Shown piece after piece: positions 28,121 to 37,529 of a stretch of DNA of 64,000 nt (its first letter is position 1; every line of letters starts with the position of its first letter). Origin of the DNA: Massilia sp. H6 (GTDB lineage: Bacteria; Pseudomonadota; Gammaproteobacteria; Burkholderiales; Burkholderiaceae_D); contig NZ_CP103371.1 in the NCBI RefSeq assembly GCF_024802625.1, positions 3,720,001 to 3,784,000 of the forward strand, read 5' to 3'. Both the position numbers and the translations under genes were made by a program. The notes beneath the pieces were generated by a model. It worked only from the letters and a program-made list of their open reading frames with translations. It had not been told where the DNA came from and ran no database searches.

Positions 28121-30736
28121 CTAGGCTTCATCCATCGCCCGCACATCGAGGTCGCGCCCATTGAGCACCGTTCCGTCGGGTTCGATGGTAATCATGTGCA
28201 TGCCCGTATCGGTCAGGCCCAGCCGCTTGAGCTGCTGCGGCGACACGCGCAGAAAGTAGTTGCCTGGAAAAACGCCGGTAAGGACGTAATAGCCGTCCGC
28301 CGCACTGGTAATGCTGGCCACCACCTTGCGCGAGGCATCGACCAGTTCCAGCTGCAGGTCGCCGATCGCGCGCCGCGCGCCGTTCGCATACAGGTAGGTA
28401 GTGCCGTCGATCTCGCCCGTGAGGTGAACCGCGAATTCGACCTGGCTCACCTTGCCCGGGCGCGGCACGATGCGTACGCCAGGCAGGCGCGGCTGCCATT
28501 GCGGGTCGTCGAGCGTACCTGGATCGAGGGCGATGTCGGTATGCTGGTGGGTCGGCAGGCGCGCCAGGTAGGCAATGCCGCTGGCGCCGGTGCGCACCGC
28601 ATAGTTGGCGCCATTGACCGTAAAGCCGGCATTGGCGATGGCTTCGTCGCTGCCGTCCATGATGCCGTTCAGGTCCTTGTCGAGGAAGACGCGGATCGAG
28701 GCCGCACCCATGTTGGCCATCGGCTGGGCGTCGAGCATCAGGCGGCTGGCGCGCGGCTCCAGCCCCATGGCCATGAAGAACTGCATGCCCAGGCCGTAGT
28801 CGCGGCGGTTCGCGTAATACGCGTTGATGCCCAGTCCGTAGCTGCCCAGGCTCTTGTTGAGGGCGCCGGTGGCGCGCAGCCCGCGGTCCAGAAAGGTGCG
28901 CGTCAAGCCAAGGTTGAGCAGGTAACCGTCGTTCAGGTAATAGTCGGCCGATACCGCCGCACTACCAAGCGTCGCATTGGGCGTGAGCGTGTACTGCAGC
29001 TGCCCGCTCAGGCCGATACCTGCCACCCGGCGGCTGACCTGAAACAAGCCGTCGGCCAGCTCCTGGCTGCCGAGCTTTTGCCAGCGTAGCGCATTGGTCA
29101 GCGCAATGCCGTCAAGGTAGGCCGAGATCCGGGCCTGCACGTCGAGCTTGCGGGTGCTTGAGGCCAGCCGGTCGTGCCGCAACTGCAGCGCCACCGGAAA
29201 AAACCGGTTGCCGCCGGCAGCGACGACGCCATCGGCGCGCACCTCGTCGCGGCTGCGCACCGGGTCGCCCCCCTGGCTGAAGAAGTCGCTGCTGAAGTTG
29301 TCCAGCTGCGCATGGCTGGCCGACACGGCGACGTTGCCGAGCCGCGTCTTCAGGCCGAGCTGGGCGAGCGTGCCGCCATCGTCGGCGCGGGCCGCGTCAG
29401 CCGTGGCGATCAGGCTGTTCCAGTAGGCGCGCAGGCCCAGGTTGGCATAGCTGCGCGCGCTGCCGTCGAGCAGCGGCACGCGCTGCCAGCCGCCCAGCGC
29501 ATTGATGCGCTCGCTCACGCCCCATTCGAATTGCGCCAGCGCCCTGGCGCGCCCTGCCAGGTCGCGGTGGGCGCCGGCGTCGTAATACAGCGCGCCACGC
29601 GGCACCGCCGACTGCTCCAGCAAGAAACTCTGGCGCTCCACGCGCAGCTGGCCCAGCGGGCCATGGAACACCAGCCGGAACTCGTTGGGGCCGTAGGCCA
29701 GCAACTGGTCTTCGAAACTGTACTTGCCGTCCGGGCGCGATTGCTGGAAGCCGACCAGCGCATCGTTGTAGAACAGCTCGACGTCCCAGCCTGGCGGCAG
29801 CGCGCCCTGCAGCGTGTGGCGGTCGAAGCTGGTCGGCTGGTTGAGCGGCCGGTTGCTGACCAGCAGGCCATTGCCGGTCGCGCTACTCGGCGAGATATTC
29901 GCCACCCCCGGCAAGGGCACGCTGCCGAACAGCGCGGTACGCGCATGAAGCGGTCCGAGCAGGCCGGCATCGGGGTCGTTGCGGCCCAGCGTCAGGCGCA
30001 GGCCCGAGGACGGGTCTTGCCGGTTGCGGCTGGCATATAGCGCGGCCTCCATGCCGAGCAGGTCGGTGGTGAGGTAGGCCGTATAGGCCGCGTCGGCCTG
30101 GCGCCGGCCATCCGTCTTGCTCGCGGACAGCCCAAAGGTCTGGTCGATGAAGGGCAGGTCGGCCAGCCGGTAAGGCGTGGCCAGGCGCGGGTAGCCAGGA
30201 TCGGCATACCCGCCCGGCGCACCCGGCGCGCTGCCATGCTTGCGCCGCTCCAGCCGGGCTTGCAGTGGCAATTGCTCGCGCGGGCGCACCTTCAGGGCCA
30301 GGCTCGACATGTCCAGCTCGAGGTCGACCGGCAGCCAGCGCTGCAAGGTCTTGCTGGCCACGTAGATATCATCGGACAGCAGCTTGAACTGCGAACGGTC
30401 GAGCTCTTCGCGGCGGCCAGCCGAATCGAGCACGCGCCCGGGCACGTCGAGGCTGAAGGCGCGCTCCTGGCTGAGGATGAAACCGCTGGCACGTCCCTCG
30501 CCCGGCACCACGCGGATCGCCAGGGTCAGCAGGCGCGCCAGTTCGCCCAGCGGCAAAAAGACATCGCGGCCGATCTCGTAGCCGGTTACGGCATCGGACA
30601 GCAGCTGGTTGCCGAGCCGCACTTCCAGCAGCACCAGGTTGGCCTCGGATTGCTGCGATGGCGCCGCCGCCACCGGCGCCAAGGCCGGCAGCAACATCAA
30701 TCCTGCAACGAGTAATCCGGTTCGAAAAACCTGCAT
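28121..30736 (-). CDS. Outer-membrane fimbrial usher-like protein
   Basis: 871 residues. It has a signal peptide (TGLLVAGLMLLPALAPVAAA) and an N-terminal domain with LGNQLLSDAVTGYEIGRDVFLPL. Usher-type segments follow: LFGSVPLPGVANISP, then GWDVELFYNDALVGFQ. After a beta-rich barrel comes a C-terminal region with RVFLDKDLNGIMDGSDE, resembling SdrD-B/calcium-loop or carboxypeptidase-regulatory-like modules, and a final small beta domain (YYVLTGVFPGNYFLRV). This looks like the alternate or TcfC-like usher class rather than the classical PapC type. It is last of four genes with a PapD-like chaperone and two DUF4402 proteins, which it would assemble and secrete (inference). Confidence 0.8.
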   Translation of the reverse strand: MQVFRTGLLVAGLMLLPALAPVAAAPSQQSEANLVLLEVRLGNQLLSDAVTGYEIGRDVFLPLGELARLLTLAIRVVPGEGRASGFILSQERAFSLDVPGRVLDSAGRREELDRSQFKLLSDDIYVASKTLQRWLPVDLELDMSSLALKVRPREQLPLQARLERRKHGSAPGAPGGYADPGYPRLATPYRLADLPFIDQTFGLSASKTDGRRQADAAYTAYLTTDLLGMEAALYASRNRQDPSSGLRLTLGRNDPDAGLLGPLHARTALFGSVPLPGVANISPSSATGNGLLVSNRPLNQPTSFDRHTLQGALPPGWDVELFYNDALVGFQQSRPDGKYSFEDQLLAYGPNEFRLVFHGPLGQLRVERQSFLLEQSAVPRGALYYDAGAHRDLAGRARALAQFEWGVSERINALGGWQRVPLLDGSARSYANLGLRAYWNSLIATADAARADDGGTLAQLGLKTRLGNVAVSASHAQLDNFSSDFFSQGGDPVRSRDEVRADGVVAAGGNRFFPVALQLRHDRLASSTRKLDVQARISAYLDGIALTNALRWQKLGSQELADGLFQVSRRVAGIGLSGQLQYTLTPNATLGSAAVSADYYLNDGYLLNLGLTRTFLDRGLRATGALNKSLGSYGLGINAYYANRRDYGLGMQFFMAMGLEPRASRLMLDAQPMANMGAASIRVFLDKDLNGIMDGSDEAIANAGFTVNGANYAVRTGASGIAYLARLPTHQHTDIALDPGTLDDPQWQPRLPGVRIVPRPGKVSQVEFAVHLTGEIDGTTYLYANGARRAIGDLQLELVDASRKVVASITSAADGYYVLTGVFPGNYFLRVSPQQLKRLGLTDTGMHMITIEPDGTVLNGRDLDVRAMDEA

Positions 30737-30851
30737 GGGGCCTGGAGGCGCGTGCTAGCGCCTGGTGGTGGCTAACCGGCGGTCAGCCCTGCACCACGAT
30801 TATTGCTCAAAAAACATTGACAAAGGAAGCTCCCGGACCATCGGGCTGGCA

Positions 30852-31718
30852 TCACGGCAGATGCAGGCTGGCCTGCGCCAGCAGCTTGCCGCCCGCCTCC
30901 GGACGGTCGTGATAGGCGACGTCGAGCGTGCCGCCAGCGAGCGCCACCCCGGCCGGGGCCTGCAGCGGGAGCGTAGCCTGGCGCACCGGGTTGGGCGCGT
31001 ACACCGCCAGTCCGCCCACCTGGGCCAGGTTGAGCGGCTTGCCGCCGCGCGGCGTAAACGTCACGCTCACGTCGCCATACACCGAGCTGCTGCCTGCGCG
31101 CTCGAACCGCAGGGTCAGCAGCGAGCGCCCGGCGCTGTCGCGCTGCAACGCGAGAGCGCCCAGGCTCACCCGTGCATCCACGCTACCATGGCGCACGATC
31201 ACCGGCACCGAGGCGCCGACCATCGCATTGATCGCCACGCCGATCTTGCCGTCCTCGGCGCCGCGGTTTTCGATGCTGGCATTGCCTGCGACTTCCGGTA
31301 GCTTGTCGAACAGCAGGTGCGAGCGGTATTCGCCGTCGGCCAGTTCGGCCGGCTTGCGCAACATGATCCTTACCGTCTGCGCGGTACCCGGCTGCAGCGT
31401 CACCTGGCGCGGCGAATAGCGCAGCATCGCGTCGGCAAAGCGCTCCCCTTCCAGCGCCTGGTCTGCGGCCTCGAACTGGCCGGCTTCGGTCATGCGGCGG
31501 TTCACCAGCGCGATGCGGTAGCTGGCCGGCTTGCTGCCATTGTTGATCAGCTCGATCTGGGCCGCACGCAGGTTCTTGTCGAACACGATGCGCGTCGGGT
31601 GCAGCATTAGTTCGGCATGCGCGGGCAAGCATGGCGCCAGCAGCAGGCAGGCGAGCAGGCCGGGCTTCGCCTGGCGCAGGCGAAACAGGGCAGCGGAGAC
31701 GAACGGGGAGAAAAACAT
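30852..31718 (-). CDS. Periplasmic pilus-assembly chaperone (PapD-like)
   Basis: 288 residues with a signal peptide (GLLACLLLAPCLPAHA). The mature start MLHPTRIVFDKNLRAAQIELINNGSKPASYRIAL matches the first Ig-like domain of FimC/PapD-type chaperones, and LQPGTAQTVRIMLRKPAELADGEYRSHLLF gives the G1-strand region. The second domain ends in beta strands. The gene begins 10 nt after the second DUF4402 gene and is separated from the usher by 115 nt. It should cap and fold fimbrial subunits in the periplasm before handover to the usher. Confidence 0.85.
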   Translation of the reverse strand: MFFSPFVSAALFRLRQAKPGLLACLLLAPCLPAHAELMLHPTRIVFDKNLRAAQIELINNGSKPASYRIALVNRRMTEAGQFEAADQALEGERFADAMLRYSPRQVTLQPGTAQTVRIMLRKPAELADGEYRSHLLFDKLPEVAGNASIENRGAEDGKIGVAINAMVGASVPVIVRHGSVDARVSLGALALQRDSAGRSLLTLRFERAGSSSVYGDVSVTFTPRGGKPLNLAQVGGLAVYAPNPVRQATLPLQAPAGVALAGGTLDVAYHDRPEAGGKLLAQASLHLP

Positions 31719-31727
31719 GATGTAGTC

Positions 31728-32222
31728 CTACTGATAATTAACGGTCAGGGGAAACGAGCCGGTGTAGTTGCCCGGCGGCTGGTTGGGTGCCACGACCAGG
31801 GTTGCACCGACCCCCAGCGCAACGCCACCATTGGGGACGGAAGCGATCGACTGCGGATTGTTGACGAAGCTGTTGACCGCCATCGAATGGGCGCCACTGC
31901 TTAGCCTGACGCTGCCATTTGACGGCAGGGAAATGATCACTGCCTTGCCGCCGGCACCGTTGCCGCTCTTGCCGATGTTGAACCGGGCTGGGCCGGTCGC
32001 CGGGGAAGTAAGCAGGATGACACCCCCGGTGCGCGAGCGCACGCCGGCCGCACTGAGCACGACCGTGCCGCCGCTGCCGGCAACGAAGCGGCCAAAGTCG
32101 AGGTTGCTCATGTTGCTGACCGAAAGCTGCTGGGCCTGGGCGGCGCGCTGGCACGGCAGTGCCAGCGCCGCCAGCATGACGGTGGCGGCGGCCAGGACTG
32201 CCGGGTAGCGAGCTGGCTGCAT
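31728..32222 (-). CDS. DUF4402 secreted protein 2, probable fimbrial subunit
   Basis: 164 residues from ATG at 32222, with signal peptide (ATVMLAALALPC...AQAQ). The mature protein is Gly/Ser/Val-rich and beta-sandwich-like: NLDFGRFVAGSGGTVVLS (the FG-F-G motif), TGGVILL, FNIGKSGNG, then GVALGVGATLVV and a C-terminal GNYTGSFPLTVNYQ. This is the DUF4402 pattern (conserved 'leFG', 'vGgtL' and terminal 'G.Y.G.f.vtv.Y'). It is sandwiched between the other DUF4402 gene (32 nt away) and the chaperone (10 nt). The pilin-like ending and the context support a structural subunit (inference). Confidence 0.75.
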   Translation of the reverse strand: MQPARYPAVLAAATVMLAALALPCQRAAQAQQLSVSNMSNLDFGRFVAGSGGTVVLSAAGVRSRTGGVILLTSPATGPARFNIGKSGNGAGGKAVIISLPSNGSVRLSSGAHSMAVNSFVNNPQSIASVPNGGVALGVGATLVVAPNQPPGNYTGSFPLTVNYQ

Positions 32223-32254
32223 GGTTCTGGACAGACTGCGCCGCCGTGCCGGTG

Positions 32255-32794
32255 TCAGTTGTAGTCGACGGTAGCGGTGACGGTGCCGCTGTAGCTGCCA
32301 GCCACCTGGTTGGCGCCGACGCTCAGGATGCCGCCGACATAGATCGTTTGCGTGCCAGCGGTCAGGGTGCCGCTCGTGACGGTACCGGAAGTAATGGCGC
32401 TGGCGGTCAGGTCGGTGATCGGGGTAAACGCCATCGTGTTCGCATCCGAGGTCAGCGTGGTGCCGACAACGCTGATCGAATAGGTCGAGCTTGCCTGGCC
32501 GGTTACGGTGAACTGGGCTGCGGTGCTGCCGCCGGCCATGGCGGTAACGCCGCCGGTCACGCCGCGCGCGTTGTTCGGGCTGACGGTGACGGTGCCGGCG
32601 GAACCGCTCGGTGCGAAACTGCCGAACGACAGGTCGGCAGCCTTGACGATGTTGATCGGGGTGACCACGGTACTGGACGTGGCTGCCTGCGTGCTGGCGG
32701 CATTCGCGCTGCCGGCGGCAACGGTCGCGGCGATGGCCAATGCCATTGCGGCCAGTGGAAGGTGGGTCGAGGTAAAGCGAGCGAGCTTGGTCAT
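32255..32794 (-). CDS. DUF4402 secreted protein 1, probable major fimbrial subunit
   Basis: 179 residues with an Ala-rich signal peptide ending around AGSANA. The mature protein has DLSFGSFAPSGSAGTVTVSP, a Gly/Thr/Ser-rich beta domain, YVGGILSVGANQVAGSYSG and final TVTATVDYN, the full DUF4402 pattern. No cysteine is present. A hydrophobic alternating N-terminal extension precedes the first strand, reminiscent of donor strands in pilins. AAGGAAG precedes the ATG at proper spacing. It is first in the operon with a second DUF4402 protein, a chaperone and an usher, which makes it the likely major subunit (inference). Confidence 0.8.
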   Translation of the reverse strand: MTKLARFTSTHLPLAAMALAIAATVAAGSANAASTQAATSSTVVTPINIVKAADLSFGSFAPSGSAGTVTVSPNNARGVTGGVTAMAGGSTAAQFTVTGQASSTYSISVVGTTLTSDANTMAFTPITDLTASAITSGTVTSGTLTAGTQTIYVGGILSVGANQVAGSYSGTVTATVDYN

Positions 32795-33201
32795 TCTTGT
32801 CTTCCTTCAGAGTGTGATGGAGCGGCATTTTTCGCCGAACTATTCTGACGAACTTGTAGCAACCTTGTATTCCAAGAAACATCAAGCGTTGCTGTTCAGT
32901 ATCGTTTTGCTATGTTGCAAGAAAATAATAACGGCTTTTTGCGTTACATCAGCAACTCTGTCGGTTCCAGGCAATAAAACTATTGTCAATTTCATCAATA
33001 ATTGTTAAGCGAATATGTGTCTATACAAGTGCGGTCGCAACGATTACCAAAAGTTGTACGTATATACCGCCAGTTCATGGAAGATTCCTGACATTTTGTC
33101 GCTAAAATGTTTCACGAGAAAACATTTACCCTGCGCGCATAAACATATGTTTTAGCCAAACAAACGTTGTTGCGATCCAACATTTCTACGATCGCCCACG
33201 T
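32795..33201. other. AT-rich intergenic region upstream of the DUF4402-usher operon
   Basis: About 400 nt, markedly AT-richer than flanking genes (runs such as AATTTCATCAATAATTG near 32985). It contains a TTGACA hexamer on the minus strand near 32979 but no convincing -10 at proper spacing. I see no reading frame worth calling and no RNA gene. It probably holds the fimbrial operon promoter and regulatory sites and the end of ybiB transcription. Confidence 0.4.
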
Positions 33202-33228
33202 AAAACAGGCCACCTTGCGGGTGGCCTG
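33202..33228 (-). terminator. Intrinsic terminator of ybiB
   Basis: A perfect 9-bp stem (CAGGCCACC/GGTGGCCTG, 5-nt loop, 33206-33228) is followed on the minus strand by TTTTAC. It lies 39 nt past the ybiB stop. Confidence 0.75.
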
Positions 33229-33266
33229 GAATCGGCATAACGCCATTGCCGGCGCGGTGCGCCGGT

Positions 33267-34238
33267 TCAGCTACGCAGGGCGCGCGCTACCTGTAGGCAT
33301 TGCGCCACTTGCGCCACAATCGGACGTGGAATCGGCACGTCGCCGCGCAATGCGGCGGCGATCCAGGCGGCAGTGGTTGCCGCATCGCGCGCCTCGGGCA
33401 CCACGGCCAGTTCGTCGGCCGGCGCATCGCGCTCGACCAGCAGGCTGCGCTCGCCGCCGTGGAACCAGTCGATTTGCTGGGCCCGGTGGGGATTGGCAAC
33501 GGTCTCGCCCTCGGTGCCGCGCATCAGGAAGGCGTCGCCCCGCTCGGGCGGCGCGCTGGTGGTGAAATAAGCGCCCAGGGTTTCCAGGTATTCGGGATGG
33601 GTATACGACACCAGCCGCAGGGCTGGGCAGGCAAAGGGCTGCAATATCTTGACCAAGGTGTGGGTGGAATTGCGCACACCCAGAATGCGCCGTAGCGACA
33701 GCATGTGGGCCAATTCGGGGGCCAGGCGTTCGATCGGCATGAAGGCCGGACGGCCTGCCGCCGCCGCATCCAGGATTTCGGCTGTAGAGCCTGCTTCGGC
33801 CAGGCCCAGCTCGGCCAGGATTTCGGCGCTGGTGATGCGACCCGGATCATTGCGCACGCCATGCACCAGGGTCGGCACGCCTTCGCGCGCCAGCAGCAGC
33901 GCCAGCAAGGGCGTCAGGTTGGCCAGCTTGCGCGCGCCGTTGTAGCTCGGGATCAAGACCGGAGCATAGTGCCCCGGTGGCGCCGGCAAGGGTGCGAAAG
34001 AGCTTTCGGCGGCATCCATGAAGCCGGCCAGTTCCTCCACCGACTCGCCCTTGATCCGCATCGCCAGCAAGATGGCGCCCAGCTCCAGGTCGGACACGCG
34101 GCGCTCGAGCATGGCGGTGTACAGTGCGCGCGCATCGGCGCGCGACATGCTGCGCGCCCCTTTCACGCCGCGGCCTATCTCTTTGATAAAGGGCGCAGCG
34201 GCAAATCGTTCAGTTGTCTTGTCCATATCCTGGAGCAT
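33267..34238 (-). CDS. ybiB: YbiB-family DNA-binding protein (TrpD fold)
   Basis: 323 residues (an ATG at 34226 is an alternative start with a too-close AGGA). The sequence follows E. coli YbiB: FIKEIGRGVKGARSMSRADA at the start, DLELGAILLAMRIKGES, the signature VLIPSYNGARKLANLTPLLALLL, VHGVRNDPGRIT and ILGVRNSTHTLVKI. The fold is that of anthranilate phosphoribosyltransferase (TrpD2), but YbiB members bind nucleic acid and lack trp context. No trp gene is nearby. It has its own terminator (33202-33228). Confidence 0.88.
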   Translation of the reverse strand: MLQDMDKTTERFAAAPFIKEIGRGVKGARSMSRADARALYTAMLERRVSDLELGAILLAMRIKGESVEELAGFMDAAESSFAPLPAPPGHYAPVLIPSYNGARKLANLTPLLALLLAREGVPTLVHGVRNDPGRITSAEILAELGLAEAGSTAEILDAAAAGRPAFMPIERLAPELAHMLSLRRILGVRNSTHTLVKILQPFACPALRLVSYTHPEYLETLGAYFTTSAPPERGDAFLMRGTEGETVANPHRAQQIDWFHGGERSLLVERDAPADELAVVPEARDAATTAAWIAAALRGDVPIPRPIVAQVAQCLQVARALRS

Positions 34239-34356
34239 ACAACGCCTTGGCGCAGCCGTGCGCCAGGGCGCGCTTGCGGCAAGCCGGCGCAGGCTGCCTG
34301 TGCACGTGCAGCATTTTCAGTCTACACTTGATATTCCCTCTTGACACCACTGCACC

Positions 34357-35418
34357 ATGATCAATACGCCTGCCATCGAAAACACCAACGTCAGTTCGTT
34401 CGCGCAGATGCCGACGCCGAACGAACTCCACGCCTCGCTGCCGCTGACCGACCGCGCGTTCGCCACGGTGATGCAGGGCCGCGAAACGCTGCGCAATATC
34501 CTCGACCGCCAGGACAAGCGCCTGTTCGTGGTTGTTGGCCCCTGCTCGATCCACGATCCGGAAGCCGGACTGGACTACGCGCGCCGCCTCAAGGCCTTGC
34601 AGGCAGAGGTCGCTGACACGATGGTGCTGGTGATGCGGGTATATTTCGAAAAACCGCGCACGACTACCGGCTGGAAAGGGTATATCAACGATCCGTTCAT
34701 GGACGACTCGTTCCGCGTCGACATCGGCATGCAACGCGCGCGCCGCTTCCTGCTCGACGTCTGCGAACTGGGCCTGCCAACCGCAACCGAGGCGCTCGAT
34801 CCGATCTCGCCGCAATACCTGGGCGACCTGATTGCCTGGACCGCCATCGGCGCGCGCACCACCGAATCGCAGACCCACCGCGAGATGTCGTCCGGCCTGT
34901 CGACCCCGGTCGGCTTCAAGAACGGCACCGACGGCGACGTCAGCATCGCCGTGAATGCGGTGCAGTCCTCGGCCAGCCCGCACGCCTTCTTGGGCATCAA
35001 TGGCCAGGGCTCGGTGTCGATCGTGCGCACCAGCGGCAATGCCTATGGCCACGTGGTGCTGCGCGGCGGCGGCGGTCGTCCGAACTACGATTCGGTGTCG
35101 GTGGCCATTGCGGAGCAGGCGCTGGCCAAGGCCGGGCTGCCGGCCAACCTGGTGGTGGACTGTTCGCATGCCAACAGCTACAAGAAGCCGGAGCTGCAGC
35201 CGCTGGTGATGTCGGACGTGATCCAGCAGATCAAGCACGGCACCGGCTCGCTGGTGGGAGTGATGATCGAATCGAACATCGTCAGCGGGTCCCAGGCGAT
35301 TCCAGCAGACTTGTCGCAACTGAAATACGGCTGTTCGGTGACCGATGGCTGCATCGGGTGGGAAGAAACCGAAACGATGCTGCGCAGTGCGCACATGGAA
35401 TTGTTGCAGCGCCCATAG
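34357..35418 (+). CDS. 3-deoxy-7-phosphoheptulonate synthase (class I, AroG/AroF/AroH type)
   Basis: 353 residues, the standard length of class-I DAHP synthases. Signature segments: VVVGPCSIHDP (~60), RVYFEKPRTTTGWKGYINDP, GLPTATEALDPISPQYL, IGARTTESQTHREMSSGLS, GFKNGTDGD, and CSHANSYK for metal and substrate binding. It condenses PEP and erythrose-4-phosphate, the entry to the shikimate pathway and aromatic amino acids. Which isozyme, and which feedback inhibitor, cannot be decided from sequence here. It is transcribed divergently from ybiB and followed 66 nt later by tsaD. Confidence 0.92.
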   Translation: MINTPAIENTNVSSFAQMPTPNELHASLPLTDRAFATVMQGRETLRNILDRQDKRLFVVVGPCSIHDPEAGLDYARRLKALQAEVADTMVLVMRVYFEKPRTTTGWKGYINDPFMDDSFRVDIGMQRARRFLLDVCELGLPTATEALDPISPQYLGDLIAWTAIGARTTESQTHREMSSGLSTPVGFKNGTDGDVSIAVNAVQSSASPHAFLGINGQGSVSIVRTSGNAYGHVVLRGGGGRPNYDSVSVAIAEQALAKAGLPANLVVDCSHANSYKKPELQPLVMSDVIQQIKHGTGSLVGVMIESNIVSGSQAIPADLSQLKYGCSVTDGCIGWEETETMLRSAHMELLQRP

Positions 35419-35484
35419 GGTGGTCGGCCAGGGCGGCCGCCCTACGCTACAATGGCGGATTGCGCTTTATCAGTTAAATTTCCC

Positions 35485-36525
35485 ATGATCGTACTCGGCG
35501 TCGAATCTTCCTGCGATGAAACCGGCCTGGCTCTGTATGACACCGAGCGCGGGCTGCTGTCCCATGCCCTGCATTCGCAGGTGGCGATGCACGAGGAATA
35601 CGGTGGCGTCGTGCCCGAACTGGCCTCGCGCGACCACATCCGGCGCGCGCTGCCGCTGCTGCAAGAAGTACTCGAGCGCGCCGGCATCGACATGGCGGCC
35701 ATCGACGCCATCGCCTACACCCAGGGGCCGGGCCTGGCCGGAGCGCTGCTGGTGGGCTCGTCGGTCGCCTGCAGCCTGGCGCTGGCGCTCGACAAGCCGG
35801 TGCTCGGCGTGCATCACCTCGAAGGGCACCTGCTTTCGCCGCTGCTGGCCAGCGAGCGCCCGGAGTTTCCTTTTCTTGCCCTGCTGGTCTCGGGCGGCCA
35901 CACCCAGCTGATGCGGGTCGACGGCGTCGGCCGCTACGCCCTGCTGGGCGAGACGCTCGACGATGCCGCCGGCGAGGCGTTCGACAAATCGGCCAAGCTG
36001 CTGGGGCTGGGCTATCCGGGCGGGCCGGCAATTTCACGCCTGGCCGAATTTGGCGACCCGGCGGCCTATACCCTGCCGCGCCCGATGCTGCATTCGAAGG
36101 ATTTCAACTTCAGCTTCTCGGGCCTGAAGACCGCGGTGCTCACGGTCGTCAAGAACCACGAGCAGAAAGTGGTCGCCAACATCTGCGAGCAGGACAAGGC
36201 CAATATCGCGCGCGGCTTCGTCGACGCGATCGTGGACGTGCTGACGGCAAAGTGCGTCAATGCGCTGCGTCACACCGGCTTGACGCGGCTGGTGATCGCC
36301 GGCGGCGTCGGTGCCAACAAGCAACTGCGCGCGTCGCTCGACGCCGCAGCCGTCAAGCGCAGGTTCAAGGTGTATTACCCGGAACTGGAATTCTGCACCG
36401 ATAACGGCGCCATGATCGCCTTTGCCGGCGCCCTGCGCCTCGAGCGCAACCCGGCGCTGGCCCAGCGCGACTATGCCTTCAATGTGCGTCCACGCTGGCC
36501 GCTAGACGAGCTCGAAGCTGCCTGA
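35485..36525 (+). CDS. tsaD: tRNA N6-adenosine threonylcarbamoyltransferase TsaD
   Basis: 346 residues from ATG at 35485 ([19 protein letters not shown]). The metal-binding HMEGH-type motif appears as HHLEGHL and the Kae1 signature as [27 protein letters not shown] and [10 protein letters not shown] complete the family pattern. It transfers threonylcarbamoyl to A37 of ANN-decoding tRNAs together with TsaB and TsaE. tsaE is at 50509 in this window; tsaB is not seen. A TACAAT hexamer at 35446-35451 could be its -10. A GC-only inverted repeat (35429-35442) separates it from the DAHP synthase gene. Confidence 0.95.
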   Translation: MIVLGVESSCDETGLALYDTERGLLSHALHSQVAMHEEYGGVVPELASRDHIRRALPLLQEVLERAGIDMAAIDAIAYTQGPGLAGALLVGSSVACSLALALDKPVLGVHHLEGHLLSPLLASERPEFPFLALLVSGGHTQLMRVDGVGRYALLGETLDDAAGEAFDKSAKLLGLGYPGGPAISRLAEFGDPAAYTLPRPMLHSKDFNFSFSGLKTAVLTVVKNHEQKVVANICEQDKANIARGFVDAIVDVLTAKCVNALRHTGLTRLVIAGGVGANKQLRASLDAAAVKRRFKVYYPELEFCTDNGAMIAFAGALRLERNPALAQRDYAFNVRPRWPLDELEAA

Positions 36526-36668
36526 ACTTGCCTGAAGCAGGCCTAATCGCCGCAGCGGTAACGTGCAAGCGATATTGAACTTGCAAGCCTGACATCGATC
36601 CTACGGTGTGACCGCCCCGTGCCAAACGGTGGCAATATCCGACGGTTAAGATTCACGGAGGGTTTGCG

Positions 36669-37514
36669 ATGCGCGTAGTAAGTTGGAACATTCACTGGGG
36701 CTGTGGCAAGGACGGGCGAATTCGCATCCATGCGATCATCGACGTCTTGCGGCGGCTGAATCCGGATGTCGTGTGCCTGCAAGAAGTTGCGGCCAATCAT
36801 CCGGAACTGAATGGGGGCGCTACCGCGAACCAGTTCAAGCAGCTCGGCGGCGCGTTTGGGGGCTACCACATGATGGAGCATGCCCCTAGCGAGCTCTACA
36901 AGAACAACTCGCCGCGCCTGTTTGGCAACCTGATCCTCTCGAAATACCGGATTTCGCAAGTGCACCGCCACCTGCTGCCCTGGCCGGCCGACCCGGGCAA
37001 TCCGGCCGGCATGCCGCGCGGCCTCATCGAGACCGTGCTCGACGCGCCCAACGGCAAGCTGCGCCTGATGACCACGCATCTCGAGTACTACTCGCCGCTG
37101 CAGCGCATGGCGCAGGTGCACCGCATCCGCGAACTGCATGCCGAGGCCAGCGCCCGTTCGCGCATCTTCCAGCCCGATCCAAACCTCGACGCGCCCTACC
37201 AGCTGGGCTTCCGGCCGGCCTCGGCGATCCTGTGCGGCGATTTCAATTTCGCGCCCGATGCCGACGACTACCAGGCCCTGCTGGCGCCGCTCGAGGGCGG
37301 CGCCCCGCCCTTCCTCGATGCCTGGCGGGTGGCACACGGCAACGTCGCGCGTGCGCCGACCACCGGCCTGCATGGCTATGCCTGGCCCGACCGCCCGGAA
37401 TGCTATGACCATTTCTTTGTCACCGAAGACCTGGCGCCGCGCGTCGAGACGGTTGAAGTGCAGTCGGAAACGGCGGCCTCGGACCACCAGCCGGTGGTGC
37501 TGGATCTGAAGTAA
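36669..37514 (+). CDS. Endonuclease/exonuclease/phosphatase (EEP) family protein 1
   Basis: 281 residues with a clear GGAGG 8 nt before the ATG. EEP-superfamily motifs: VVSWNIHWG (first strand with Asn), VVCLQEVA (catalytic Glu), GLIETVL, MTTHLEYYS (His), LCGDFNFAP (Asp-Asn) and the terminal SDHQPVVL (Asp-His). The fold covers nucleases, phosphodiesterases and inositol-phosphate or sphingolipid phosphatases. No family-specific insertion identifies the substrate. There is no signal peptide, so it is probably cytoplasmic. It stands alone, convergent with the DsbA-like gene. Confidence 0.85.
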   Translation: MRVVSWNIHWGCGKDGRIRIHAIIDVLRRLNPDVVCLQEVAANHPELNGGATANQFKQLGGAFGGYHMMEHAPSELYKNNSPRLFGNLILSKYRISQVHRHLLPWPADPGNPAGMPRGLIETVLDAPNGKLRLMTTHLEYYSPLQRMAQVHRIRELHAEASARSRIFQPDPNLDAPYQLGFRPASAILCGDFNFAPDADDYQALLAPLEGGAPPFLDAWRVAHGNVARAPTTGLHGYAWPDRPECYDHFFVTEDLAPRVETVEVQSETAASDHQPVVLDLK

Positions 37515-37529
37515 ACCGTTGATTGAGGC

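Noticed and set aside
33267..34238. Anthranilate phosphoribosyltransferase (trpD)
   Set aside because: The sequence matches YbiB-type proteins (PSYNGARKLANLTPLL, VRNSTHTL), and no trp genes are adjacent.
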